Source: Symploca sp. SIO2E9 (GTDB lineage Bacteria > Cyanobacteriota > Cyanobacteriia > Cyanobacteriales > Coleofasciculaceae). From it: a stretch of 45,491 bases of DNA. Where the stretch lies: contig JAAHGS010000008.1 of NCBI GenBank assembly GCA_010692645.1, forward strand, positions 1 to 45,491, read 5' to 3'. Numbering within the stretch: position 1 is the stretch's first letter; each line of letters opens with the position of its first letter. This document shows positions 27,010-37,632 of this stretch, one piece after another. Position numbers and translations under genes: made by a program. The notes under the pieces were generated by a model. It had not been told where the DNA came from. It did not search any database and saw nothing but the letters and a program-made list of their open reading frames with translations.

Positions 27010-27616
27010 GGAAAAATTCAATAAGCCGCGCCTAAGCCAATGCTGCGAGCGCGGCACCTCGCTAGTTTTCAAATAAATCAACATCTGTAATTGTTATTCA
27101 CAAAAATCCTGAGTTACTGAGCAAAACCCTTAATACCTCTCTAGCAAGGATATCTAGCTCAACAAAATTATCCCTGAGCCAACCCTTGCTATTGGGGGAT
27201 GCTCTAGGCCTCAAACCTATCGGGTAAGCACATTTACCCCTAGAATTGAGTAACTGTAGGTCTTGCCAGCTATCTGAAAAGATTAAATTTTTAGGTATAC
27301 ATAATTTTGATTGTTTATTGTACCTATTTCTATATTTAAAGTACACAAAATTTTATAAAAAAGATAAATAAACTATAAAAATACAAATTAAATCAATTTA
27401 ATTAAAATTAGGTTAAAATAATCATTTTAAATCTCTTTTAAACCCTCTTCTAATTAAAAAGCCTCTTTCTTTTGCTTAGCAGTTGGTCAATAATGCAATC
27501 AAAGACAACAAGAAGCGAACAAATTCTGGCTTTGAGTCAAAGCCTTTGTGCCGAAACAAGCCAGCGTCAAATAATAAAATCAATTTGCGATCGCAAAGAG
27601 TAGGAGAAAACAAAGC
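27010..27616. other. intergenic region upstream of chlL
   Basis: 607 bp. The stretch 27340-27480 is very AT-rich and probably includes the chlL promoter. A HIP1 octamer lies at about 27588. An 82-codon minus-strand frame (27098-27346) has no recognised similarity, and I do not call it a gene. Confidence 0.45.
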
Positions 27617-28483
27617 GTGAAACTCTCAGTTTACGGAAAAGGCGGTATTGGTAAATCCACAACGAGCTGTAATATCTCAGTAGCTCTAGCCAAACGTGGT
27701 AAGAAGGTACTACAAATTGGTTGTGATCCTAAGCACGACAGCACCTTTACCCTCACCGGCTTTCTGATTCCTACGATTATCGATACACTTCAGGAAAAGG
27801 ATTACCACTACGAAGATGTTTGGCCTGAAGATGTAATCTATAAGGGCTATGGCGGCGTTGATTGCGTCGAAGCAGGGGGTCCTCCTGCTGGTGCTGGTTG
27901 CGGTGGCTATGTTGTCGGTGAAACAGTAAAGCTGCTCAAAGAACTTAATGCCTTTGATGAGTACGACGTGATTCTGTTTGACGTACTAGGTGATGTTGTC
28001 TGTGGTGGCTTTGCTGCTCCGCTGAACTATTCTGACTATTGCATGATTGTCACTGACAACGGCTTCGACGCCCTGTTTGCTGCTAACCGGATTGCTGCCT
28101 CTGTACGTGAGAAAGCTCGTACTCACCCCCTACGTTTAGCTGGCTTGATTGGCAATCGCACTTCCAAGCGTGATTTAATCGACAAATACATTGAAGCAGT
28201 ACCGATGCCAGTACTGGAGATTCTGCCACTAATTGAAGATATTCGCGTCTCTCGCGTTAAAGGCAAAACCCTGTTTGAAATGGCAGAAACTGACCCTTCA
28301 CTGGAATCTGTATGCCAGTACTACTTAAATATCGCCGATCAGATTTTGGCAGCTCCAGAGGGTGTAGTGCCGAAGGATGCAGCAGACCGTGAATTGTTCT
28401 CATTGCTATCTGACTTCTACCTTAATCCACAGCAGCCAAAGGTAGTGAGCCAAGAAGAAGAACTAGACATGATGATGGTCTAA
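27617..28483 (+). CDS. chlL: light-independent protochlorophyllide reductase, ChlL subunit
   Basis: The ATP-dependent reductase (Fe protein) of dark-operative protochlorophyllide reductase, homologous to NifH. It passes electrons to the ChlN-ChlB complex so chlorophyll can be made in darkness. It is 288 residues from a GTG start, with AGGAGA 10 nt upstream. Features are the P-loop [11 protein letters not shown] (8-18), Switch I DPKHDST, and the two Cys that bridge one 4Fe-4S cluster between subunits, in [12 protein letters not shown] and LGDVVCGGF. chlN follows 135 bp downstream; chlB is not in the window. Confidence 0.98.
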   Translation: MKLSVYGKGGIGKSTTSCNISVALAKRGKKVLQIGCDPKHDSTFTLTGFLIPTIIDTLQEKDYHYEDVWPEDVIYKGYGGVDCVEAGGPPAGAGCGGYVVGETVKLLKELNAFDEYDVILFDVLGDVVCGGFAAPLNYSDYCMIVTDNGFDALFAANRIAASVREKARTHPLRLAGLIGNRTSKRDLIDKYIEAVPMPVLEILPLIEDIRVSRVKGKTLFEMAETDPSLESVCQYYLNIADQILAAPEGVVPKDAADRELFSLLSDFYLNPQQPKVVSQEEELDMMMV

Positions 28484-28600
28484 ATTAATACCACAGATGG
28501 GGAGATGGGGGAATGGATTTTTATGTTTCGTTCTTCTGACTCCTGACTACTGACTCCTGACTTAGACCTTTCTAGAAAAAGTTAACAGCTTAATTAATAA

Positions 28601-30022
<1,422 letters not shown>

Positions 30023-30147
30023 ACTTTTACCCGGTTGTTAATAGTTCTCTTCTCGATAAGAGCGGTCAAGTTGCGATTACCCTTGCCCAAGAATGCCCGG
30101 AGGGCTGTAAGGCTAGCGCAAAGCGATCGCTCTTTACCTTATTTTCT

Positions 30148-30712
30148 TTGACCTCTCCTCGCGTTAAAACGACGAGGATTCAAGCGGTTGCTGCGGAGCG
30201 CCTTAAAATGACGCTCCTACGCGAGAGTTTCCCAGATTTTATATCTGGTAGGCACGGTCAAAAATGCCCTACAGACCTTGGCTAAGTTCACACTTAACTG
30301 TATCTCTACTTTGCGCAAAATGTTGGCAGCGCCGTTAATATCGGCGTTAACTTCAGTGCCATTTTTTGTCCGATACATACCTCTTGACCAAAAATATGGG
30401 ATTCAAGCCCCGTCCTTCGCTTGACGGCTTTTTGTGGGAGCAATATTGATAAACAATGGGATTGATAGTAGAATATTTTTAGCGGTAAAGCGCACATATT
30501 AAGACGAAGTAGGTCAAGCGGACTATTCGAGATCCGGAACCCTGGTAGTATAAATCCTAAATCTTGTACAAATGTGGGAATCGTTAGGCGAGAATTGGAA
30601 AAACATCGCTTCAAACGCCGCCGGACAGTCGGTGTATGCTTTCTGAGGGCAAGTTCATAACAATCCCCGTGAAGAAAGAATCCTCGTTGCTCTACTCGCG
30701 AGGAGTGTCAAC
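30148..30712 (-). mobile_element. degenerate IS200/IS605-type element with hairpin ends and a tnpB relic
   Basis: A 565 bp unit bounded by two 34 nt hairpin ends in inverted orientation: 30148-30181 begins TTGACCTCTCCTCGCG and ends ACGAGGATTC, and the complement of 30679-30712 begins TTGACACTCCTCGCG with the same ACGAGGATTC end. Inside, on the minus strand at about 30230-30400, a frame reads RGMYRTKNGTEVNADING, then AANILRKVEIQLS. This is the last RuvC motif and tail of TnpB (A-D-x-N-G-A-A-N-I-L). Most of tnpB is missing. The element's high-coordinate end coincides with the break in the cheB-like gene. Confidence 0.7.
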
Positions 30713-31014
30713 AGCAAGTGGCGGTTAGGCGGGGCAATATAGACTATTCCCGGATTTAGGCAGTCTCCTTCTTGAGCCTGCTTAACCTGCAAGAGGGTGC
30801 GCCTACTCAGAATCTCTGCCATCAGAGAGCGGTGTCTGGGGTCGAGATGTTGCACGATCACGATAGCTGCTGGAAAGTCAACAGGCAAATTAGATAGAAC
30901 TTCTGTTAAAGCCTTGAGTCCTCCGGCAGAGGCTGCTATGGCAACAAGGTCAAAGGCTGCATCAGCAAAGGGCTGAGGTCGATTTTGTTCTGATTGAGGA
31001 TTTTGGTTTGGCAT
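30713..31014 (-). pseudogene. truncated CheB-type methylesterase
   Basis: From the ATG at 31014 about 100 codons match the start of a CheB methylesterase domain: FDLVAIAASAGGLKALTEVL with the catalytic Ser in A-S-A-G-G, IVIVQHLDPRHRSLM with the catalytic His, and GIVYIAPPNRHLL. The similarity ends exactly where the IS200/IS605-like end at 30712 begins, and the frame stops at 30655. The catalytic Asp and the rest of the domain (about 90 residues) are gone. I did not find the missing half beyond the element's far end. Non-functional. Confidence 0.8.
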
Positions 31015-31150
31015 AGCTTGACCCCCGTCAGATTCTAGCATCAACAGTTCGCGGGAGTCCCTACCCTCAGCGTAGCAGGGTAGTTGAGTCGATTTCGCCC
31101 CCCTTACCCTGGTGAGTGAAAAAAGGCGTTTTGAACCCCATAAAAATAGC

Positions 31151-31212
31151 CTGGGGGCTATGTATCCCAAGGCTGAGCTTACAGTTACAGCGCAGGATAC
31201 ATAGACCCCCAG
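31151..31212 (-). terminator. long hairpin downstream of the DUF4912 gene
   Basis: CTGGGGGCTATGTATCC (31151-31167) pairs with GGATACATAGACCCCCAG (31195-31212), a 17 bp stem with one bulged base and a 27 nt loop. It lies 35 bp after the DUF4912 stop on the minus strand, which fits a terminator. Confidence 0.6.
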
Positions 31213-31246
31213 ACCCCCCTTTGGGTGGATGTCAATACTTTAGTAC

Positions 31247-32491
31247 TTAACTAAACCATTCCAGGACAGCTTCTTCTTTAGTATTGGTTTGGCGTGATGG
31301 AGTCTCGCGGTTAAATTTCATATGGATAGAACGAGTCTGTTCACCATCTGCCGCCACAGCCATGATTGGATAGTCAATCAGACCATCTTGGAAAGACATC
31401 TGGAAGCGGAAGGTTCCATCAGCATTAAGTTTGATTGGTTGCCCACCAATGGTTACAGTCGCATCAGCTTCAGTGGCTCCATAGACAATTAACTCAGCAT
31501 CAGCAACTAACCAGAACTTGCGAGGACGAATTGGAGGCATAGAAGCGCTGAAACCAACACCAGACATACCCACGCCAGACATATTCAGACCAGATACATT
31601 TGGTACAGCCCACATGCCAACACCAGAGGGGAAGACATAGGAACTGATTGCTTCTTGAGCAACCATTGACCCTGGGACATGCTGCATAGAACCAAACAGA
31701 GAACCAGCAACGCGCTGTGCTTCTGCAGATTCAGCCATGCTGAAGATTTCCTCGTAGATGGGGTTACCAGCAGCATCGACTGTAGCACCTAGCTTCCTGC
31801 TGGGGGGAACCAGTTCCAAAATGGTCTTGCCGCGCAGATCCTCATCCCAATTAACGGTGAGGAAGTGGTCTTCAATCCAGTCAGAAGGATATACAGGAGG
31901 AACGTGAACTGGTGCAGAACGAGCCAGAATCAGCCAACGACCATCGGCAGTCCGGTAGCCGATATCAATAACATAATCGCGATCGCTCACTGGCATAGGC
32001 AAATACCATTCCCGCGCTAGCTCATCACAAGGATATTCTTGAATGCTGTGAGGGCTTCTCGAATCAAGGCTGATGTCAGTAACATCATAAATCCGCAGTG
32101 CTAATTGCTGTCCTCCCTGACGCCGCAAGTCTTCTTTATGCTCATTGGAAATATCCCAATAAGTGTAGGCCCATTGAGGATCGCGAGGCATCAGGACAAT
32201 TCGGCTCTCACCATAGCCCTCTGGTAAATCCGCTAATCCTTCATCAACAGATGCCAGGGTACCACCAATGCGGTCTTCTTGACCTACTTCAAACTTTGCT
32301 GCTTCCACTTCTGACTTTGCCTCCACTGTGCGAGATAGACTGTTTGAGGATTTTGTGTGCTGTATTTTTTGAATTTCTGCCAGTAACTGCGCCTTGCGCA
32401 TCCGGCTGTAACGAGAGACGTTATATTCACTAGCGACTTTACGTAGTTGTCGCAATGTCATCTCTTCTAGGGGTGGACGTTCTTTTGCCAT
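31247..32491 (-). CDS. DUF4912 protein with an N-terminal Rho-N/SAP-like domain
   Basis: A 414-residue protein. The first ~45 residues (EMTLRQLRKVASEYNVSRYSRMRKAQLLAEIQ, in pieces) form a Rho-N/SAP-like helical nucleic-acid-binding module. An acidic linker follows. The DUF4912 domain covers about 95-230: ESRIVLMPRDPQWAYTYWDIS, QLALRIYDVTDI, WYLPMPVSDRDYVIDIGY. A Met/Gly/Val-rich linker precedes a C-terminal beta-sandwich (RPRKFWLVADAELIVYGATEADATVTIGG, in pieces). Cyanobacterial members are conserved but of unknown function. No membrane or signal segment is present. It is a single gene with its own hairpin terminator. Confidence 0.88.
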   Translation of the reverse strand: MAKERPPLEEMTLRQLRKVASEYNVSRYSRMRKAQLLAEIQKIQHTKSSNSLSRTVEAKSEVEAAKFEVGQEDRIGGTLASVDEGLADLPEGYGESRIVLMPRDPQWAYTYWDISNEHKEDLRRQGGQQLALRIYDVTDISLDSRSPHSIQEYPCDELAREWYLPMPVSDRDYVIDIGYRTADGRWLILARSAPVHVPPVYPSDWIEDHFLTVNWDEDLRGKTILELVPPSRKLGATVDAAGNPIYEEIFSMAESAEAQRVAGSLFGSMQHVPGSMVAQEAISSYVFPSGVGMWAVPNVSGLNMSGVGMSGVGFSASMPPIRPRKFWLVADAELIVYGATEADATVTIGGQPIKLNADGTFRFQMSFQDGLIDYPIMAVAADGEQTRSIHMKFNRETPSRQTNTKEEAVLEWFS

Positions 32492-32884
32492 TACTTATGT
32501 TCTCCAATGACTAGGCTTGCTAGTACTTCAAGTTTTGGTTAATTAAATATTTTTGTTTTCATGCAATATTCCAAGCACTTAATTTGTCTGATTTTGTAAA
32601 CAGGGGTATTGGATACTTCTTTCAACCGTTTAGATACTGTGTCACTTAAATCCAGAAACACTGATAATTAGTATTTCTTTGGGATCGGCTCCTTTAATTT
32701 ATGTAACAGAAGTACCCCCCTTGAGGTCAAGGGGTTCTAAGAACCAATTTGCAGTGGATTAACGAATTTATGGGCAAGCGGGGGATCAAAATGTCATGGA
32801 ATCATAACAAAACAGCTTGACTGGGATCAGACTAAGTCAAAAAGTACTTTCGCCACATCCCCCACTTAAAAGAGGGAGCTTTGC
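32492..32884. other. intergenic region between the DUF4912 and phosphatase genes
   Basis: 393 bp. It carries a perfect palindrome, CCCCTTGAGGTCAAGGGG (32717-32734), followed at once by GGTTCTAAGAACC. These lie about 230 bp upstream of the DUF4912 start and could be protein-binding sites or an old terminator. No gene seen. Confidence 0.45.
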
Positions 32885-34147
32885 TCAAAATCCTGTAATA
32901 TTCATGGCTTGGAGTACAGGGGAGCAATTAGTTGCAGGATAGTGAATAACGCTAACGCCTCCCTGACTCAGTTGTAAACGCCAAAACTGATCAGACTTGA
33001 GACCCAGTACTTGAGACAAAATACTCTTGATAATTGATTCACTAGCAACCACTAAGCCAGTAATTAGGTTAGTTGGATCCATCCCTTCTGAAGCAACGCT
33101 CGAACGTCGAGATAAGATTACTTGCTGCCAAGCCTGGGGAAAATCATCCCTCAATACTTGGAATTGTATAGCTGCTGGATGATATTTTAGAATGCCTTGG
33201 GCCGTTGCGTGGGAGCTAGCAAGATCACTGCTGAGACTAAAATTTATCGACTCATGTTTGAGAAATTCTGCAACCATTCTAGTTTGACATAAATCAATTC
33301 CATCAGAAGGCAGCAGCAAGAGACGCAAACCTTGCTTGCCTTTGTTAAGTTTGGGTAGAGTTTCACCTAATTGAGTAGTTAGATTTAACACTTCCAGCTG
33401 AGCTTGCTGAATCTGCGGAACAGAGAAATTCAAAATGTTAATTCCGCAATTTGACTGCTGAAGAGTGTGGTAGCATTCAGGCCTCAAGTTAATAGCGGTG
33501 CTAATCAGGGCACGGTTGGTGCCACCATGACTGACAATTAAAACAGTTTGGCCTACATGGCGCGGTAAAATCTCCTGCCAAAACTGCTTTGCTTGTTCGT
33601 AGAGATCAAGTACAGGAAAAAACTGCTGTTTGGGGGAGTTAGCAACTGCAAGATTCCCCCGTGATATCTGCACGGAAGTGGCGTGCAGTGTCTCTACATT
33701 GGCATGCCATGTCTGTGTGTTTTGGGGTTTCCTGATTTGAAACTTGTGGGGTTGCTCTTGCCAAGAGCGGTATTGTTGAGCAAATTGTTCTTGCACATAA
33801 TTTAAGGGCAAGCCTTCCCAAACATGCATACTTATTTCTTGCAGCTTGTCATGCACATGTACAGGACATAAGTTATCCAAATCTGTGTTCATCGCCGCCA
33901 GAATCTCGATAGCTGTCTGTTGGGCGCGTTGGCTGCGACTGACGTAAGTTGCCTCTATGTCAAGTTCTTTGAGAGCAATACCTGTTTGGAAAGCATTGTT
34001 GTGACCTTGTGGAGTCAATACTGAATCATTGCCACTGCCTTGGTATATACCCTGCTCATTGTAGTTACTTCCACCCTGGCGCACTAGAATTACTCGCGTG
34101 CTAGAAGTATTGGTGATGCACAATCCTGTATTTGGTCTTGATGACAT
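32885..34147 (-). CDS. double-domain histidine phosphatase (phosphoglycerate-mutase-like), catalytic His missing
   Basis: A 420-residue protein of the histidine phosphatase superfamily with two tandem domains. The first (about 15-225) has VSRSQRAQQTA, WEGLPLNYVQEQF and LIVSHGGTNRALI, all typical, but the catalytic RHG reads VRQGGSNYNEQG: the phosphorylated His is Gln, codon CAG. The second domain (about 255-415) is degenerate throughout, with LLPSDGID in place of the RHG motif and VVASESIIKSIL in place of the second His; degeneracy of this half is usual in cyanobacterial homologues. Hydrolase activity is doubtful. A metabolite- or phosphate-binding role is an inference. Confidence 0.82.
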   Translation of the reverse strand: MSSRPNTGLCITNTSSTRVILVRQGGSNYNEQGIYQGSGNDSVLTPQGHNNAFQTGIALKELDIEATYVSRSQRAQQTAIEILAAMNTDLDNLCPVHVHDKLQEISMHVWEGLPLNYVQEQFAQQYRSWQEQPHKFQIRKPQNTQTWHANVETLHATSVQISRGNLAVANSPKQQFFPVLDLYEQAKQFWQEILPRHVGQTVLIVSHGGTNRALISTAINLRPECYHTLQQSNCGINILNFSVPQIQQAQLEVLNLTTQLGETLPKLNKGKQGLRLLLLPSDGIDLCQTRMVAEFLKHESINFSLSSDLASSHATAQGILKYHPAAIQFQVLRDDFPQAWQQVILSRRSSVASEGMDPTNLITGLVVASESIIKSILSQVLGLKSDQFWRLQLSQGGVSVIHYPATNCSPVLQAMNITGF

Positions 34148-34424
34148 ACGTCGTTTTTATTATTGGGGTTATTATTTTTCGATTGCGATGTTTTGACAAA
34201 CGATAAATGCCAATGCTTCGCCCCACTGCATGAGGGGTATAACCCCCCATTAGTTAGTCATAATATAGAATGAATTAATATTAAGCAAAGAAAAATTGAT
34301 GTTTACAGTCGCAATTAGTCATTAAAGCTTGACATTAGGAGTTGTTCAGCGAATTTCGCAAGAATCCTCGCCCTGCTGTGCCTAGGACGAGGATTTTTGC
34401 AATATTTTCGAGTAAAGAAAAGTC
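34148..34424. other. intergenic region with a terminator-like hairpin
   Basis: The region upstream of the phosphatase gene. AATCCTCG (34363-34370) and CGAGGATT (34388-34395) with a following T-run form a terminator-like hairpin. It also resembles the IS200/IS605 end hairpins in the window. No gene seen. Confidence 0.45.
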
Positions 34425-34655
34425 TTGACATCCTCCCCTGCCTGAAGGCGAGGGGATTTCTACTAGCCGAAGAGCAATCGCTGAACGTACTCTCGGCGGG
34501 TTGACGCTTCCCTTACTGCTGGTTCCTTTGCGGGAGTCTGACACCTGTCTCCACGTCTGGTTTTCGTCTCCGAGTGTCCCCAGGCGACTAAAATATTTCT
34601 TGCGGCGTTCACATCACGGTTTTGCGTCTTTTCGGCGTCCAGACAAAATGAAAGT
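34425..34655 (-). pseudogene. TnpB C-terminal relic with its right end
   Basis: On the minus strand a frame reads AEKTQNRDVNAARNILVAWG, then HSETKTRRGDRCQ and EPAVREASTRREYV, stopping at TAG 34463-34465. D-V-N-A-A-R-N-I is the last RuvC motif of TnpB, and the tail is typical of cyanobacterial members. Directly after it lies the right-end hairpin, read on the plus strand as TTGACATCCTCCCC...GGGGATTTC (34425-34460). The rest of tnpB is missing. Confidence 0.72.
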
Positions 34656-34891
34656 TAACCATGGAAACTGAATGATTAATCTTTCTGTATTGCTGCATTT
34701 TAACTGTCGGTCGTGGTATAGCAGTACGTATTAAGGTTAGGACAAGCTAAATCGCTAAAACCTTGTCACAGTCAACTTCTGCCTTCTGCCTGGTCACTGA
34801 GCTTGTCGAAGTGCTGCCTTCACCCCTTGCGCGTAGCGCTATATTATTACTGTGTTGATAGTAAGCGCGCTGCCAACACACACTTGTCATA

Positions 34892-36367
34892 ATGATTTTG
34901 AGCTATGTCTACAAACTACGCCCTTCTGGCAGTCAGTCTGCCAAGATGGATTTGTGGCTCAACATGTTGCGAAGTCATTACAATTGGTGCTTATCTGACC
35001 GCATTCAAACCTACCACCAGCAATTCCTACAAGGAGACTATTGCCATTTAAGGAGTAAAGCCGAAGCTTGTCCTTTAACTTGTTGCGTAGTTAAAAATGG
35101 TGCGACGGGAAACCCTTGGCAAAATAGCGGCAAAAAACGCAATGCTGGCACTATTCAAGATGCAGCATTAGTGGAACTAAAGGCAGCTCGTCCTTGGTAT
35201 AAGTCAATAGACTCAGATGTTTTGCAGCGTAATCTTGCTAGACTAAATATCGCCTATCAAAACTTCTTCAATGGGCGCGGTTTTCCCGCTTTTAAGAACC
35301 GTAGCAACTTTCGTTCTTTTGAGTACAAGCCCAAGGGAGTTAAGCTGATGGGAAACAAGGTGTATCTACCTAAAATCGGCTGGATGCGCTTCTTTAATTC
35401 CCGCTCAATACCTGATGGTTTTGCAGCCAAAAGTGTAACCATCCGCAAGAAGACTGACGGCTGGTTTATGTCGGTGCGACTTGAAGATCAATCAGTGCCA
35501 AAGTTATTGGCTCTACCAATCTCCAAGATCAAGACCGCCATCGGTTTAGATCTGGGGTTGAGCAAGCTGGTACATTGTTCTGATGGCAGCGATATTGCTA
35601 ATCCCAGGTTTGCCACCAACAAGACCACCAAGCGCCTGCTGAAAATTAGACAAAGACGTTTGAGCCGCACCAAGCGCGGAAGCCGAAATCGCAAAAAACA
35701 AGCTGTGCGAATCGCTTCGCTGCACGGACAAATCGCCAATCGTAGAAACGCTTATCAATGGTTTGTTGCCCACAAAGTAGTCAAAAAGGCTGATGCCGTG
35801 GTGGTCGAAGACCTCAACATTAGAGGCATGAGCAAGCGGTGTCAGCCGAAACCAGAGGCAGGCACTGGGCGCTTTCTTCCTAATGGCGCTGCGGCAAAGC
35901 GTGGTCTCAATCGTTCGATTTTAGATGCCTCCTGGGGGAATTTGATTGCCAAAATTGAGTACGTGGCTGAGAAGTCTCGAAAGGTTTTGCTCAAAGTTAA
36001 CCCTAGGCACACTTCTGTAACCTGTAGTGCTTGCGGTTTTGTTGATAAGACTAGTCGCGTTCGTGAGCGGTTCATTTGTAGCAATTGCGGTCATTTCGAT
36101 CATGCCGACAAGCAAGCTGCACGCAATATTAAGCACAAAGCCGTTGTTGAGTACGGTTTAAATCTAATTAAGGTACGCCGGGACTCGGCGAAACCCAAGC
36201 AGTTAGAACTGTTTGAAACGCCCAGCGCTGAATTAACAGCGCCTCAAAGGAGACAATCCGACGCCCTTTTGGGCAATCGTCGGGTGCCTGGGAACTTGGG
36301 ACGACAATTAAACTTGTTTTCCCAGGATATATCGGATATCCCTCCGGTAGAATCCCCCTTTTTCTAA
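34892..36367 (+). CDS. tnpB: RNA-guided endonuclease TnpB, IS200/IS605 family, apparently intact
   Basis: A 491-residue TnpB. In this IS class it uses an RNA from the element's right end to cut DNA beside a short target-adjacent motif, helping the element persist. The N-terminal helical part (MILSYVYKLRPSGSQ...HYNWCLSDRIQTY) is complete. RuvC residues are Asp220 (IGLDLGLSKL), Glu306 (VVVEDLNIRGM) and Asp406 (HADKQAARNI, Gln where Asn is usual). The zinc ribbon has C378xxC381 and C396xxC399. The stop codon lies inside the right-end hairpin. No tnpA is present, so mobility would need one supplied in trans. Confidence 0.93.
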   Translation: MILSYVYKLRPSGSQSAKMDLWLNMLRSHYNWCLSDRIQTYHQQFLQGDYCHLRSKAEACPLTCCVVKNGATGNPWQNSGKKRNAGTIQDAALVELKAARPWYKSIDSDVLQRNLARLNIAYQNFFNGRGFPAFKNRSNFRSFEYKPKGVKLMGNKVYLPKIGWMRFFNSRSIPDGFAAKSVTIRKKTDGWFMSVRLEDQSVPKLLALPISKIKTAIGLDLGLSKLVHCSDGSDIANPRFATNKTTKRLLKIRQRRLSRTKRGSRNRKKQAVRIASLHGQIANRRNAYQWFVAHKVVKKADAVVVEDLNIRGMSKRCQPKPEAGTGRFLPNGAAAKRGLNRSILDASWGNLIAKIEYVAEKSRKVLLKVNPRHTSVTCSACGFVDKTSRVRERFICSNCGHFDHADKQAARNIKHKAVVEYGLNLIKVRRDSAKPKQLELFETPSAELTAPQRRQSDALLGNRRVPGNLGRQLNLFSQDISDIPPVESPFF

Positions 36368-36382
36368 AAGGGGGAGTGTCAA
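36350..36382 (+). mobile_element. right end of the TnpB element, probable 3' part of the omega/reRNA
   Basis: GAATCCCCC and GGGGGAGTGTCAA form a hairpin overlapping the last codons of tnpB. It has the same plan as the ends at 30679-30712, 34425-34460 and 39538-39572. In TnpB systems the guide RNA spans the end of tnpB and the right end, and the flanking DNA supplies the guide. Here that would begin at about 36383. Confidence 0.65.
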
Positions 36383-36392
36383 CCCACAACAC

Positions 36393-36980
36393 CTAATTAG
36401 AAACTTCCGCCAGTTCAATCACGCGCTCTTCCCAATCTTTTACCAAAAAATTAAGGGGCTTCTGCTTACGAACTTTGTACTTGAGTCGTCGCATCTGCAC
36501 CCGCATCAACAATTGTTCTAGACATTCATGATCAAAGCAAACGTGGCGTTCGTTATTTTTAGAACCATAACTTGCCCCTGAAATCACATGCAGCTGCGTG
36601 TTCTTTTTGAGCTGATACCACAGCCCTTCAGTTCCATGAAACTGTGTAGTACTAGTACCTCCCATACCAGTTGACATATACAATGGATCGATACTTGTTG
36701 CTCCAAGGGTTTGTTCGTAGTTGTAATAGTAATGTAGAGGAACCTCTGCTGCAGCGAGTTCGAGGACTCCTTCATAAAAATTCTGAGCCACTTCTAAATT
36801 TGTGACCATGATCGTATGGACTTTGGGGGCGCTGGTGAGAAACATCCACATGGCAACCCCATAGGCTGCCAGCAGCATAACCATGATCCCTTGAGTAGAG
36901 AACAGGCTATCTATAGGCAAAAATGCTCCAAGTGGTAGCGGCTGAAGTAGTAAGGAAATAACATCAACTGATACAATCAT
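36393..36980 (-). CDS. membrane-anchored VOC/glyoxalase-like protein
   Basis: A 195-residue protein. One or two N-terminal hydrophobic stretches (about 5-22 and 28-50, GIMVMLLAAYGVAMWMFL) anchor it. The VOC (glyoxalase/dioxygenase fold) domain starts at VHTIMVTNLEVAQNFYEGVLEL, followed by a Tyr-rich VPLHYYYNYEQTLG and the strand HVISGASYGSKNNERHVCFDHE. A basic C-terminal segment (RVQMRRLKYKVRKQKPLNFL) precedes KDWEERVIELAEV. The possible metal ligands H, H and E are present in part. I recall this as a conserved cyanobacterial protein without a defined substrate. It ends 10 bp beyond the TnpB right end. Confidence 0.75.
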   Translation of the reverse strand: MIVSVDVISLLLQPLPLGAFLPIDSLFSTQGIMVMLLAAYGVAMWMFLTSAPKVHTIMVTNLEVAQNFYEGVLELAAAEVPLHYYYNYEQTLGATSIDPLYMSTGMGGTSTTQFHGTEGLWYQLKKNTQLHVISGASYGSKNNERHVCFDHECLEQLLMRVQMRRLKYKVRKQKPLNFLVKDWEERVIELAEVSN

Positions 36981-37632
36981 GAACTAACAAAGCGTGATGA
37001 GCTGGTTTTAAGTAGGTGGGTGTAAATAAACTGAACATAGCGCTCTGGACAATCTTACTCCCCTCCCCTGAATAAAAATTATTCTTGATCTTCACCCCGT
37101 TTTACGGGATAGAGAGGGACGGAGAGGTTAGAATTTTACTTTTAATCGTGCCTAGCTACTTAATCGTGATTAATCTATGAGCGCAGTTGTAGGTAAGATT
37201 ATTAGCACTATCCCTGTCCACAGATGTTAACAAATCTAACTAAGTTCCACCATTTCCTGATCTCAACTACCTCCAGTTGTCTACTGCAAGAGTCGCACTA
37301 TGTCACACACGGCACAATATTTTCCTAGTTGTGCCTTCTGTCAGTTCCCACCCCCCAGGCTCCCCTCCTGCAAGGGGGGAACATATGATCTTCCAAAATG
37401 TAGCAAGTGGCGTGGCGGCGGCGGGCAGTTCGCCCGTGTCAGCCTGTGGACTCGATAGTGCCGACATTACCAGCGTCAAGCAGGAATAAGATGTTAGCAA
37501 ATGTTAGTGTTTTTGGAGCGGTTATACCAATGCAACGAGTCCCAGTTAGATCACCAGAAGGACATCCACTGATGCCCAGAAGGATCGGGACTCCAGCGAC
37601 TCGTTGAACTCTTTGTTTAAATTGTAAAGATT
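36981..37632. other. 652 bp region between divergent genes
   Basis: The shared upstream region of the VOC (minus) and sigma-like (plus) genes. It contains a GC-rich stretch at 37340-37470 with short inverted repeats (such as CGGGCAGTTCGCCCG), possibly another decayed insertion. Small open frames on both strands here have no recognisable protein features. Confidence 0.4.

Noticed and set aside
27098-27346. 82-codon minus-strand frame upstream of chlL
   Set aside because: No recognisable domain, an AT-rich start region, and a location in the likely chlL promoter. I considered a transposase relic but saw no matching motif.
30306-30614. 102-codon minus-strand frame in the IS relic
   Set aside because: The TnpB-like sequence is read in a neighbouring frame; this frame is a shadow with no protein character.
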